NCBI GenBank assembly: GCA_963920705.1
Contig: OY987225.1
Span: forward strand, 3,732,501-3,796,500
DNA length: 64,000 nt
Direction: 5' to 3'
Source of the DNA: Odiellus spinosus
Taxonomy: Eukaryota > Arthropoda > Arachnida > Opiliones > Phalangiidae
Part shown: positions 20,602 to 31,356 of the stretch, piece after piece
How positions within the stretch are numbered: the stretch's first letter is position 1
How the letters are laid out: every line of letters begins with the position of its first letter
Program-made: the position numbers and the translations under genes
The notes under the pieces: generated by a model
Told to the model about the DNA's origin: nothing
Database searches by the model: none
The model's input: only the letters and a program-made list of their open reading frames with translations

Positions 20602-21057
20602 TTATGCAACAAAGTCTTTATATTTCGATGGAGTTTTCACTTGGCGACCACTGCGAGTTTGTCTAGTGTGTGTTTGCTGCTTTTGTGGTGTATGGACAAT
20701 GGTACTTCTCACTGGAGTTCCAGGGTTTGACACCGCTTTAGTTACTTCTAGACTTTTAGGTGGTTCTGCCGGTGAATTTGGCACTTGCAGTTGATCTGAT
20801 GGTTGGTTACGATTTTGAACTTGAGGTTTTGTTGAAAGTGTAGGTGGGGAAGGTTCGAGAACTTCCGGTGGTTCTATAGAGTCTTTCACTGGTTTAACTA
20901 ACGGACGTAGAACAATAGGATTTCTACGGTATTCTCTACCATCGATATTGACCACATACGAGCGAGGGGCAACTTTTCGTACGATTTTACCAAGTCTCCA
21001 TAAAGTTTGACGAAGGTTGGGGTTAGGTTTCACCCAAACGGTTTCTCCAATGTTCAA
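20602..21057 (-). pseudogene. Gypsy pol C-terminus: GPY/F-type domain and proline-rich tail
   Basis: The frame starts LNIGETVWVKPNPNLRQTLW and continues through VRKVAPRSYVVNIDGREYRR, the integrase C-terminal (GPY/F-like) module of Ty3/gypsy elements. A Pro/Ser/Thr/Gln-rich tail of about 85 residues ends at 20602. It follows the integrase core by a short frameshifted gap. Confidence 0.75.
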
Positions 21058-21082
21058 TTCTCGTAATGTTTTAGTATGGCGA

Positions 21083-22020
21083 TTAAATTGTTCTTTGCCC
21101 CTTGAGCCTACGTTGTTTCTGTAGCTGTGTAGAGTTCTTGATCACTTTTGGAATTAGTTGTTGGTTAGTATACGGCAACGTTGATCGAAGTCTCCTAGAC
21201 ATTAATCTTTGGGCAGGACTAGAGTGAATGCCTTCTGTAGGAGTATTTCTCCAATCTAGTAGAGCCATGTGGAGGTCTTCTTTCGAGCGTTCGTATTTAA
21301 GTAACATGGTCTTTGCTATTTTGACAGCAGATTCTGCTTTACCATTTCCTTGTGGGTGAAATGGAGAGGAAGTTTCATGTCGAAATCCCCATAGGTCAGC
21401 AAATTCTTGGAACGATCGACCATTAAACGGCGATCCGTTATCGGAGATCACCACCTCGGGAATACCAAATCTGCTAAAGTGTCGTTTGCAGCATTCCACG
21501 ATTGTTTCACCTGTGGTATCTGGTAAGAAATCTACTTCTAGTCGGAATAAATATCGACCATAACTAAATACTTTTTTGAATCGGCGCTAATGGTGAACAA
21601 ATCCATTGCAACCTTTTGCCATGGCAACGAGGCAAGGGGAACGGACATAAGTGGTTCTCTGGCTTGGTTTTTGCTGAATTCATTGCAAATTGTGCAAGTA
21701 CCAACGGTTTGTTTTATTTGTTCGGTTATGCCCGGCCAATAAACAACGTCACGCGCTTTTCTTAAGCAGGCCTGTATTCCACAGTGACTGGAATGTAGTA
21801 TTTTAAGAATGTCTGAACGCATGTCGGTTGGAATTATTACCCTGTCGCCTTTGTATATGACATCATTGTCTATAGTCAGTTCTTCTCTAAAATTTAAATA
21901 TTCTCGGATGTTTAAGGGTATTTTAGATTTTGAGTCAGGCCAGCCTTTCCTGATTAGTGGTTTCAGTAGTTGAAGATTATTATCTTTCCGCGTTGAGTCA
22001 CGTATTTTATCCAGACGTTT
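21083..22020 (-). pseudogene. Gypsy integrase: zinc domain and catalytic core
   Basis: From 22020 the frame runs through an H2C2 zinc module (HSSHCGIQACLRKARDVVYW, then CTICNEF) into the core start WQKVAMDLF with the first Asp, then meets a stop at 21538 after MVDIYSD. A shifted frame from about 21535 continues with VISDNGSPF (second Asp) and GNGKAESAVK (catalytic Glu). The enzyme inserts retrotransposon cDNA. All three catalytic residues survive, but the frameshift between the first and second Asp kills the copy. Confidence 0.85.
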
Positions 22021-22687
22021 ATCTGAGACTATCCGAGACTCTCAGATAGTCAGCGTGCTGAATATTTTCCAAGTAGTGGGAGACTTTAGCTTCTTTTTCC
22101 AGTTGAAAAACAATATAATCGTTTTCTGGCTCAGTAGTAGATTGTAAAGGTAACGGAGTGCGCGAGAGACAATCTGCTATAAACATCTCTGAACCCTTTT
22201 TATATCGTACGTCTAGATTATAGTTTTGGAGTTTTAAAAGCATACATTGTAATCTTTTTGGAGCAGTGAGTAAAGGTTTTTTCCAAATGTTCTCCAAGGG
22301 TTTATGATCTGTGTCCACGTGGACTATATGTCTTCCACAGAGATATTGATAAAATCTTTGGCAATCGAAAACGATGGCCAAGCACTCTTTCTGAGCAATC
22401 TGAGCGTATTTTCTTTCTGTCGTAGTCAGTGATTTAGAGGCAAACTCACTGGCGTCACACTTTATAGTGACATTTTCGTTTACGTCATAATAGCGTAGTA
22501 CTGGGACTGAACTTGCTAGCTTCTTGACAGCCTCCACAGCTCAGTGTGTTGTTGTTTCCATATCCAAGGGGTGTCTTTCCTTGTCAAATGTCAAAGGGGT
22601 TCTGTGTAGTCGGATAACTTTGGAAGAAATTTCGCAAGATATGTCACAAATCCAATGAAGCTTTGTGAAGTCTGTACATTGGGGGCA
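22019..22687 (-). pseudogene. Gypsy reverse transcriptase end and RNase H, internally deleted
   Basis: 22540-22687 gives FIGFVTYLAKFLPKLSDYTE, the thumb/connection of reverse transcriptase, with a shift near 22540. 22019-22537 is RNase H: KCDASEF is followed at once by KSLTTTERKYAQIAQKE, so about 15-20 residues between the first Asp and the A-S-x-x-L region are missing. VHVDTDHKPLE and IADCLSRTPLP follow as expected. The element is 5'-truncated at about 22687, where the Harbinger-like terminus begins. Confidence 0.8.
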
Positions 22688-22835
22688 ATTCTCTAACTTT
22701 TCTGTATTTTATCGTAAACGATAAGTGATAACTTTATCGGGCGGGACCTTATCGATCGTTCGATAAATCAGTATTCTCTAACTCGCGCTAACGAGTTACG
22801 ATAAGAATTTTTACGGGAACTTGGGGATACGATAA
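22681..22835 (+). promoter_or_regulatory. Candidate Harbinger terminus with CGATAA subterminal repeats
   Basis: Starting at GGGGGCAATTCTCTAAC (22681), CGATAA or its complement TTATCG occurs about seven times in 125 bp (near 22710, 22719, 22734, 22749, 22761, 22799 and 22830). TATTCTCTAACTC at 22771 echoes the terminal phrase. PIF/Harbinger elements carry such subterminal motifs, which their Myb-like protein binds. The downstream gene is of that type. The partner end was not found. Confidence 0.45.
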
Positions 22836-22917
22836 CTTAAGTTTAGTAAGCCAAAAAAAAGTTTCCGGTCACGTGATTGCGCGGTCTAACCAAATAATTT
22901 AAATTTAATAAATTAAA

Positions 22918-24091
22918 ATGAGCAAACAGCCGAGATCTGGTCGCGTTACAGCTCGCCAACGAGAAATTATGCTCGGCTTGCTAGAAGCGAATCCCCAATT
23001 AATAAGCGGTAGGTAAACATGCACATTTAGCAAGGAACTATCAGATTCACTATGGGCAGAAATGGTGAAAAAGCTGAATCGGGAAGGACCCCCAACTAAA
23101 AAAGTCTTGGCTTGGAAAAGAGTAAGTAAAAAACATGCATTTCTAAAATTTACAATGTGATGGAACCATAATAAAGAGCCAAGTCCGAAACTGTTTTAGA
23201 TTGAAGTTAGTTTAAAGGGCTTTTAGCTTTGTTATGGTTATCACCTTCAATAAAACTATAAATTTACAACTTCTAATTTTAAAGTCCTTGGCCGATTGGA
23301 AAACGAAAGTTCTGGGCAAAGCTGCAGATGTACTAAAGGAGAAAAAAGACAGGTGGTGGAGAAATCGACCAGAAAGTTCTAGATCGGGGCTTATCTGAGT
23401 TGGATGGGCGTTTGTTAGCTTTGGCAGGTGGCTGGCAAAAGGTGACCGGGAATCCTGGTTTACGCGAAGGAGGTTTTCCATTGAATGAGGTAAGTACATT
23501 ACTATTTACATTTATTATAAAATTTTAGGTTTAAAAATGTACAATAAAAACTTTTATGAACTTAAATGTTTATTGTTCTGTTTCTTACAAATTTTTGATA
23601 TTGAAGGATCAGTCTGCTGTTGACTTAGATACCTCTGTAAGTTAGTATTAAAATTAAAGTTAAAATAAATTAAAGTTAAAATAAATAGATTGAGTAACAA
23701 ATCAGATATGTATGACCAATAGCCGAACGATTCGGGTATAAGAGAATCCTGTCATTTATATAACAATGCGCTGTCGCAAATTTTGACCTATGACGAGGAA
23801 GAAGGGTTTAGTCTGTCACCCAATCCTGCTACTAATGGGTCAGCGACTTCATCACGTCCATCAACTTCTGCCATACATGATTCTGCTCCTCCTACTATTC
23901 CTGTTTCAAATTTTGCTCAAAATGTCTCATCATTTTCTCATCCGCGAAATTCATCGACATACCCAAAACGTGTTGCCTCACCTCATAGCCAGGCCCAACG
24001 TTCCCCAGGCTTTTCACATCCACAAAATTCAGCATCTCATCAAAAACGTCTGGCAACACCACCTAGACATGTAGCATCACCTCTTAGTTAG
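22918..24091 (+). pseudogene. Myb/SANT-like DNA-binding protein of PIF/Harbinger type, four exons
   Basis: Exon 1 (22918-23121) starts MSKQPRSGRVTARQREIMLG and runs through LWAEMVKKLNREGPP to the AWKR donor GTAAGT, with a TAA at 23014-23016. Exon 2 (23285-23489) reads SLADWKTKVLGKAADVLKE, then after a one-base shift near 23340 TGGGEIDQ and LSELDGRLLAL. Exon 3 is 23607-23636. Exon 4 (23723-24091) is Ser/Pro-rich with repeated SHP and HQKR phrases. This is the Myb_DNA-bind_5 (zeste-like) family, used by Harbinger elements as a partner that brings transposase to the ends. A further exon-like block lies near 24206-24270. No matching transposase follows; a P-like gene does. Confidence 0.7.
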
Positions 24092-24580
24092 GTACAGAAG
24101 GTCTCTAATATTCAGAAAACTAACAATTTCCAGTTAAAATAATAGCAATATTTATCTCGTTATTCATTTTAATTATTTTTTAAAATTTAATATAAATATC
24201 TTAGCACCGTTAGTAAAATGACTGTTGCTGGCAAGAATGCTGTTGAAAATAAGTTGGTAGAGCTTTTTTGATCTGGAGATTAATTTTAATGGTACGTATA
24301 ATTTTCTAATTTTTACTTGTAATATTCCCTATTCATGTTTTACACGATTATCACTAAGTTTATTTAGATTAAGGGAGTAAATTCAAAAAGCCTCAAGGGT
24401 TGAGGTTTCTTTAGTCTTTCGCCGTTAGGCCCGTTACCTAGTGTCCCCCCAATAGGTCAATAGTATTGTGAAGCCTTGTTTAATAAGTTTATTTTGATTT
24501 AGTATCCACCCTAACTCTACATTTTATTGAATTATTTACAATTCTACTATTTACATTTAGAGGGTTCATAAAACTACACA
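24092..24580. other. Intergenic; possible last exon and a small hairpin
   Basis: A block after ATATCTTAG (24205) reads KNAVENKLVELF and then stops, and could be the last exon of the Myb-like gene. A short hairpin CCTCAA-GGG-TTGAGG lies near 24393-24407. Nothing else is clear. Confidence 0.3.
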
Positions 24581-27323
24581 ATGCCAGGAATGAGATGTGC
24601 AGTAGCTCTTTGCAACAATAGTTTGTTTGAAACAAAAAAGGATCCTCAAAAATGCCACATAATTTATCATGCCTTTCCTAAAGACGAAAGACGTAGTATT
24701 TGGATCAACAAATGTGAAGAAAAGATGTTTTTAATCCGACTACAAGTGTTATTTGTTCCGTTCATTTTAATGCTGAAGATTACGAGCGTAACCTCAAAGC
24801 AGAATTGTTAAACTATCTACCAAAAAACACGCCAAGCCATTAAAGAAAACTGCGATTCCCACACAAAACCTAGGTATTGAGGTTTTAATCTGTGATACTT
24901 CGAAAAATGAAAGGCAAGCACGAGCCCGAAAACGAGAAAGACAAAAAATCGCTGAAGATGTCTTAAACTCGGAAGCAACCTCAATTAATTCTGACTTGGT
25001 TAATTCGGAGCAGGTAAAACCTGTTAGCAATGGTATAGTTCCTGAGCCTTTGGCTGATCGCGTTGCAAATTTACCAAAGAAGCGCAAGACCTGTGGTTAT
25101 GAATCTTCAGAAAAAGAACAGAAATTAGTTAGAGTTTGGCAAACAAGGTATTCAAATATGAAGAAAATATATATCAAGAAAACCAAGGAAGCCAACTCTT
25201 TAAAAATCGAAAACCGTATATTTGAAATTTCCAACAAACAACTGAAAAAAGAGCTTAAGCTTTTGAAAACTCAGAAAGACAATAAAGAAATGTTAAACCG
25301 GAAATGTTCCGAAATACTTAGCACTGTGTTTACAGAAAGTCAGGTTAAACTATTAATGGGTAAGAAAATGGTTGTTTGGTCCACTGAAGATCTCACCAAA
25401 GCATTTACATTGAGATATTTTAGTAAACGCGCGTATTTGTTTGTAAAGAATGAACTTAAAATTCCTTTGCCATCTTTGTCAACTTTAAGAGGATATGCTT
25501 CAAAAATTTATTTAGGAAAGGGAGTATTAGACGATATTTTGAAAATCATGAAAAGTACTGGTACGAATATGCCTGACGTAGAAAAACTTGCAGTTTTAAC
25601 CTTTGACGAAATGAAAATTAAAAGTCAGTATGAATATGATGTAAAAAAAGATCAGGTAGTAGGCAAACATAGTCAAATACAGGTGGCAATGGTGAGAGGT
25701 TTATTCTCTAATTGGAAGCAGCCAATTTATATTGGATTTGATCAGAAAATGACTAAAAAAATATTGTTCGAAATAATCTCCAAACTATATGATGCGGGTT
25801 ATTTAATAGTTGCAATGGTCAGTGATATGGGAGGGGGCAACATGGGTTTGTGGAACGAGTTAAGGATAAATACAAACAATACTTTTTTTAATCACCCTAG
25901 TAATCCTGACAAAAAAGTGTATTGCTTCGCTGATGCACCTCACGCGTTAAAATTAATTCGAAATTGGCTGTTAGATGGTGGGTTCATTTTAGATGATTGA
26001 GATGTCGAAATTGGTAAAAAACCATTGGAGAAGCTGTTAAATGCCCACAAAGGTGATATGAAAATGTGTCCGAAGTTAAAAAAGTCACATTTAGAATGTG
26101 TCGGAGCTGGTAGGCAAAATGTTTCTTTGGCTGCGCAACTTATATCAAACACAGTATCTAAAGCTCTTCTCTATATGATAAAAAGTAAAGCTAGAGAGGA
26201 TTTAGAATCTGATGAGTTAAATGAAACTATGGAACTTGCTTTTTTTATTGAAAAAGTAAATAATTGGTTTGATGTGTTTAACTCTTATGTAGAAAATAGT
26301 TCTAATCCTAATAAATGTGGCTTTGGGATACATATAAAAGAGCAAGAGGCGGTCTTAGATGAAATGATTTTGTTAACTAACAACATGTTATGCAAAGACA
26401 AAAAAGGAAAAGCCAAGTCTTTTCTTCAAATTTTTCAAAAGGGAATTATAATTTCCTGTAGATCTCTCAAAGGGTTATTTTATGATTTAAAATATAATTA
26501 TGATATTAACTATCTCCCTACGCACAGACTAAACCAGGATTGCCTGGAATTTCTTTTTCTCAAGTTCGCTCGAGGGGTGGTCTAGATGACCACCCAACAC
26601 CCCTTAATGCGTTACACCGAATTAGAATTGTTATTTTAGGAAAAAATCCAGGGGTGTTTAATTGTAATAGCTTCCAATGTTTTAAGTAATTCTGATCACA
26701 ATGATGTTTATCTTTTAAATGATATCTTAAAAACTGCCGAGATAGAAACGGACCTCCCTAATTTGTTACCAAATGATGTCCTAGTCAATGACAATTTAGC
26801 ATCTAAAAATATTTCGTGTTCAAATAATTCGAGTAAAATCATTAACACATCGATTGTTTCCCGCGAGTGTGATAGTGATTTTAAGAAATGTGAAGAAAAT
26901 GGATTGGAATACTTCGGTGGGTGGGTTGCTAAAAAACACTATAAAGCCAACCCAGAATTGGATTTAATAAACAAAAATAAGCTAGACCACGATTATCAAA
27001 TTCCCTCTTGGGCAAATTTCTGGTCATACGGAGGTTTAGTCATTCCTTCTAGTGCTTTTATGCAAATAATCAAAATTTACGAGGAGACCTTTAAAAAAAT
27101 ATTACCTAACATTTCTTTGTCTAACGAAGAGAATGTTGTTAAAAATATTAGTCAAAAAATATTTGAAATTGAAAATAAATACCCTTTAAACATTATTAAA
27201 ACCTTTGTGAAACTTAGAATTTTCATTCGAATTAAACATTTGAATTCAATTAAAATCACAAATGCTGAAGACAATGATGGAAAAAGAAAAGGTGCCAAAA
27301 AAATGGCTAAAATAATTAATTAA
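24581..27323 (+). pseudogene. P-element-like THAP transposase, nearly full length
   Basis: The N-terminus MPGMRCAVALCNN opens a THAP zinc domain (C-x4-C ... C-x2-H, the last pair in SVICSVHF after a frameshift near 24730). A basic linker and coiled coil follow, then from about 25600 the catalytic region with TFDEMKIKS, VAMVSDMGGGNMGLW and FADAPHALKLIRNWL. The C-terminal part has LNQDCLEF near 26540 and ends TAA at 27321-27323, with AATAAA at 27577. Breaks are a shift near 24730, a shift in an A-run at 24822-24827, TGA at 25998-26000, a T-run shift at 26554-26558 and another shift near 26670. P transposases cut and paste DNA using GTP. This copy retains nearly the whole protein, so decay is recent or partly an assembly artefact. 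Confidence 0.85.
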
Positions 27324-27724
27324 AAATTTAAAATCACTATCATACTCTCGGGAACCAATCAAATTTATTGAACGCCAGGGTTTAGAATTTTGTGATATAG
27401 CCAAATATTCTCATAATTTTGTAAAAAAATTTGAATAAGTGATAATTATAAGTATTAATCCTAAACATATTGTGATTTTTACAAAATATTTTAATGTATT
27501 TCTGTTCCTTTTAGAAATTATCTTATTTCACTTCATTAAAAGTTTTAAATTCATTAATAACTTTATTTGTAATTTTAATAAACAAATAATTTCAATTTAA
27601 TAACCCTATAAAGGGCGCGCTTTTTCATCTGTCACACTCGCGGAGCAGCTCCCGTAGGTCGGATTCTGACGTCACGCGAGAGAGAGAAAAAAATCGAAAA
27701 TTCGGAATTGAGCGTTGGCACCCG
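27324..27724. other. Flank with polyadenylation signal; no gene seen
   Basis: AATAAA at 27577 may serve the P-like gene. A GC-richer stretch at 27605-27690 with CGCG motifs follows and could be an element boundary, but no inverted partner was found. Confidence 0.35.
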
Positions 27725-27995
27725 TTGGTAAATCCCAACATGTTATTAGGGGAAACCAGAACGTATGGTCTCTAAGCCTAAAAACCTCGTGTGGTGTTTT
27801 TCCCTGTTAAAATCGCACGCTGCATCGAAAATACGAAACAATATGTTGAAACACGTGGTAAAACCCCAACGCGTCATTGGGGAAAACCAGAATATAGTGT
27901 CCTTAAGCCTAATACCTTCGTGTGTGGTTTTTTCCATGTAAAACATTGGGACATATCTTGATGAAAACCCACGCGTCATTGGGAAAACCTATTTC
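27725..27995 (+). repeat. Degenerate direct repeats of about 100-130 bp
   Basis: TTGGTAAATCCCAACATG at 27725, GTGGTAAAACCCCAACGCG near 27855 and GAAAACCCACGCGTC near 27963 open three similar blocks. Each continues with GGGGAAA-type text, and the first two with CCAGAA and AAGCCTAA. The repeats lie just upstream of the TATA box at 28032 and may be promoter or terminal sequence of the Polinton. Confidence 0.5.
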
Positions 27996-28031
27996 ACAAC
28001 TCCAAACACTGGTATGACGTCTATTTTAGAG

Positions 28032-28039
28032 TATAAAAG
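28032..28039 (+). promoter_or_regulatory. TATA box
   Basis: TATAAAAG lies about 80 bp before the first coding nucleotides at 28114. A transcription start near 28060-28065 would be expected. Confidence 0.5.
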
Positions 28040-28113
28040 CTAGGTTCCATTGTAGATAAGGGTATTTAAAGCTGTCTTCAACACTCTTCAAGTCATCCAC
28101 GAAAATACTAAAA

Positions 28114-28921
28114 ATGTAAGTACCTTTTCATTTTAATTTAACTTAGAAAGTATTTCTGCCACTCTAAAAACTTAGAAATTATTAACTTCCCTAAATAACT
28201 TTTCGCTGCTCTCTTAAATAACTTAGTAATTTTTCTTCCTAATATAAACCACAATTAACTTAGTCGGTTCTATCATTTGTAGGGACAACACAAACGTATT
28301 CGAAATCTCATCGAGCAAATCGGTTACTGTAAAATCAGACTTGGATTTACTGACGGGTCCACTGGAATCAATCTCAGCGAGGATGAATACTTTCAAATAT
28401 ACAGAATGAGGTAAGAAATCTCTCGATACTTTCAAAACGAAGACGCAAGTCCCTCATCAGTTTTCCTCGAAGGATCATACCAGGACCGGAAGATGTTAAA
28501 TATCCGAGAAGTGACGACCGGAAACGGGAAGAACTACGGGATGTTATTCCCCTCTAAAAATGCATTTGCGATCGGACAAGTTCTATGGGATAAACTCCTA
28601 GAAAAACATCATCAGGTCGAGATCATGCTTAATGAATCCAAGAAAGTTTACCAAGCAAATAAAGAAATCGTTATTCTTCAGCTAACTGGACTTATTAAAA
28701 ACTCTTACAATGGATGTCTAATTGACCACCCATCACAAAACCAACATGATTGTCTTATACATGATTGGGCGGAACGGGTAGAAATTATCTTTGCAAGTGC
28801 TCTAAATAATTTAAATATCCAACTAATTACTGAAATTTTTAATAATTCAACTTTTTTAAGTTTCGATTTTTGTAAGCAAATGGTTACTAAAATTATTTGC
28901 ATTTCGAAACAATATTTGTAA
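28114..28921 (+). pseudogene. Polinton-linked small protein, start codon split by an intron
   Basis: The first exon ends AAAAAT at 28115 before GTAAGT. The next exon begins at 28283 after TTTGTAG with G, so the ATG is completed by splicing and reads MDNTNVFEISSSKSVTV. A one-base loss in the A-run 28331-28334 shifts the frame into LGFTDGSTGINLSEDEYFQI. A TAA at 28412-28414 interrupts, and the same frame continues through KMLNIREVTTGNGKNYGMLF to the stop at 28919-28921. The F-x-I-S ... VTV and IREV ... GKNYG patterns faintly recall PC4-type single-strand DNA-binding proteins, but I am not sure of this. It converges on the protease gene with a 21-bp gap, so it probably belongs to the Polinton. 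Confidence 0.5.
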
Positions 28922-28942
28922 ATAAAAATAAAATTATAATTT

Positions 28943-29281
28943 TCAAACTACGAAAATCACGTGACCACCGCACGATAAGGAATTGTTCGGTTGCAATGAA
29001 CTAGAGTTGTATTTCCATTTTGAAGCGTACTGCGATAAATCCAATCCGTAATAAGCCGGTTCTTTTCCGTATGAACAGAAAAAATAACCAACATCCTTTC
29101 GATCCACGAAGACGCACATCCAATGCAAACCACTTTCGGTGGAAGGTTCCGAATTAACGACGAAACAGTAAGGTCTAAAGTTGGGTTTCTCGGGTAAGAT
29201 ATCTTGCGGAAAAACGCCGATAAAAAAAGGTTTCGTTCGGGTATCGCATTGTAGAAAATACGTTAATTCTTCGGTATTCAT
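28943..29281 (-). pseudogene. Polinton cysteine protease (adenain-like), truncated
   Basis: The 112-residue frame opens MNTEELTYFLQCDTRTKPFF and keeps GLHWMCVFVDRK with the catalytic His, and LSCGGHVIFVV with the catalytic Cys. The expected acidic residue in the FF-D-SYG motif reads FFCSYG here, so the third catalytic residue is replaced by Cys. The frame ends right after the Cys motif, whereas family members continue for several tens of residues. Adenain-like proteases mature virion proteins in adenoviruses and presumably in Polintons. Its ATG overlaps the integrase stop as ATGA. Confidence 0.85.
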
Positions 29282-30231
29282 ATTTTTTGTAATTCCGGTT
29301 CGTAAAAAGAGCCTCTTATAATTTCACCATCTTTATCCTCGATGACGTAAGCGGGTGGATCACGTAAGAGAACTTTACGAATAATGAAGGTTTCGTTGGT
29401 CCAGTAGCCCGTATATCCTTTACCAAAAACTCCTTTATCCGAAGAAATTCTTATTCGATCTCCTTCTAGTAACTTGGGTTTTTTAATTTTCTTCTTCTTC
29501 TTCTTCTTCTTCTTCTTCTTCTTCTTCTTCGAGTATAAACGCGCCCAGACCAGATGTTCGTTATTAATATCTACATCCTTCGGGGCCATGCCAATGGTCG
29601 AATGTTTCGTTTTATTATATCCTTCCACGAGTTTTTGTAAATGTCTCGCGTAATTCAAATCGTTATTTTTAGTCATTAGTCGAAACATTCGATTTTTCAA
29701 AGTTCTATTCCATCGTTCCACCATACTACATTTTAAATTACCGTAGCTAGGATACCATTGAATACCTTTCCTTTTTAAATACGATTGAACCGGTTTATTT
29801 ATAAATTCGCTACCTTCGTCCGTATTAAAGCGAGAGGGTGTTCGTTCTTTAAATATTCCATCGAGAGCTTTAATCACTTCCGACCCCGTTTTGGTTTATA
29901 ACGGTTTTGCCCAAGCGTATCTCGATAACAAATCAATTACCGTTAAAACGTAGCGATATTTCTTATTATATTTTACTAATTGAGGTAAATCGATTAAATC
30001 ACCCTGAAAAACTTCATTCATACTGGTCACGTAGATTTTATTTCTAGGAAACTTTTTTCTCCTATCTCTATGTTTCGTATAGGCTGGCTCCGTTATTAAC
30101 CATTCTTGTATCTTTGCTTTAGAAACGCTCGGGACCGCCTCTCGTAGTTTTTTTAAAGAACCTAAACTAGCTGGATGTTGGGGATCGTAGTAGACTCGGT
30201 TTAATTTTTCAGCCTCGCCTTTAGTAATCAT
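29278..30231 (-). pseudogene. Polinton integrase (retrovirus-like), one nonsense codon
   Basis: The frame runs from ATG at 30231 to TGA at 29278 with a single in-frame TAA at 29896-29898 after RYAWAKPL. The catalytic triad is present: Asp in FQGDLIDLP, Asp in RFNTDEGSEF and Glu in CSMVERWNRTLK. A run of 14 Lys follows ARLYS, encoded by a pure CTT/AAG microsatellite. After it come a C-terminal SH3-like region (GDRIRISSDKGVFGKGYTGY) and RGSFYEPELQKI. The enzyme would join Polinton ends to target DNA. The Lys run sits between the core and the C-terminal module, where it could be tolerated. Confidence 0.9.
29491..29530. repeat. (CTT)n microsatellite inside the integrase gene
   Basis: About 13 pure CTT units encode the poly-lysine run on the minus strand. 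The run changes length in whole codons, so it does not break the frame. Confidence 0.95.
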
Positions 30232-30273
30232 GGTAATAATAACACATTTTTAAAACAGTAGATGGTTTTTATT

Positions 30274-31205
30274 TTAAATATCGTACATAATATCATATCT
30301 CAAATGAGTGGTACATTTGGTTATATCTATGAACAATTGATTCAAATTTTCGTCCGATTTACCGTATCTTGTTTGAAAATCGTCGATAATAGATGTCGCG
30401 TTTAACGTTTGAACAGCTTCCGCGATATTTTTTTCCAATCTTTCGCCGTATTGTAGAGCGGTAATAGTCGGACAGGAAAGAGCGTGAGCTAATCTTCCGG
30501 TACACTCGAAATTATTACAACCCTTTGTTATGTTGTACATGATTTTAATTAACTCTTGTAGAATTTGGGTTTTGAAGAGTTTTTTAATCGTAATTTTAGT
30601 TTGCAAGACACAATCCAATTCTCTCCTGGCTCGTTTCAATCTTTTCCAAGTTTCTTTCTTAAAGGAAAATCCGCTCGAAGTTGAGAAGCAAGATGGTTGA
30701 CCATGGGAATATTTCAACGTGTCTCGAATAAACTGTCGAATGTCCATCCATTTTTCACCGGTCGATTTACTGTATCCACTAACTTGAAATTGTTCGGGTA
30801 ACCAACATTTAAAGTTCGGCGTTTTATCTGCGAAAAATGCGTCGATGTCTTCTTCCCAAAACCAAATGCTTTCCCAGAGATTTTTACTAATCTCTAGAAG
30901 AGTCTTGGTGTCTTTTCGACGAATATAAAGACCGTCGCCCGACTCATTTATTCCGATAGCTTGCTTGTCGGAGAGAAAATGTTCCTGTTCTTTCATGGTG
31001 AGTGTTTCAAATGATTTTTGATACAGATTTCTAGCGTTTAAGTATTTAGCGGGTGGCACCCAGCACCTTGATACAGAACCCCCTATTTCTCAACCTCGTA
31101 TTCGATTTCCATTTCCTCAACCTCATTATCTACATCCATTTTCTCATCGTCATATTCTATTTCCATTTCCTCATCAATAGATGGTTTGAACTTTTTATTG
31201 GACAT
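30274..31205 (-). pseudogene. Conserved-looking Polinton gene between capsid and integrase, unassigned
   Basis: The N-terminus at 31205 reads MSNKKFKPSIDEEMEIEYDD, a very acidic start, then TAG at 31083-31085. The phase continues through VLYQGAG, and a one-base shift near 31065 leads into the long frame (VPPAKYLNARNLYQ) that ends at 30274. The 260-residue body is rich in Lys and aromatic residues, with KNLWESIWFWEEDIDAF and CNNFECTGRLAHALSC. No enzyme motif is seen. Its place beside the capsid gene would suit a minor virion protein, but that is only inference. Confidence 0.5.
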
Positions 31206-31214
31206 TCTTTTTGT

Positions 31215-31352
31215 TTATATTTCGTTTAAATATTTTTTCATTTCATCAAAATTCCATCGAGAAGAAACGAAGGATACCGTTCTAATATTATTACGTAACG
31301 TTATAACTAAATTCAATTCTTTCCGATAAGAGAAGTAAATAAACTCATCCAT
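31215..31352 (-). CDS. Small Polinton gene, 45 residues
   Basis: A complete frame from ATG at 31352 to TAA at 31215 encodes a protein starting MDEFIYFSYRKELNLVITL and ending DEMKKYLNEI. It starts 4 bases after the capsid stop and ends 9 bases before the next start codon, so it fills an otherwise empty gap in a packed row of genes on one strand. It is unbroken. The function is unknown; the mix of a hydrophobic strand and a basic C-terminus gives no family. Confidence 0.5.
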   Translation of the reverse strand: MDEFIYFSYRKELNLVITLRNNIRTVSFVSSRWNFDEMKKYLNEI

Positions 31353-31356
31353 CCTC

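Noticed and set aside
27746..27979. 77-residue minus-strand frame
   Set aside because: It lies in the degenerate direct repeats upstream of the TATA box and has no domain.
30274..31205. Phospholipase A2 (parvovirus VP1-like) reading of the VPPAKYLNARN region
   Set aside because: The calcium loop and the His-Asp pair of that domain are absent.
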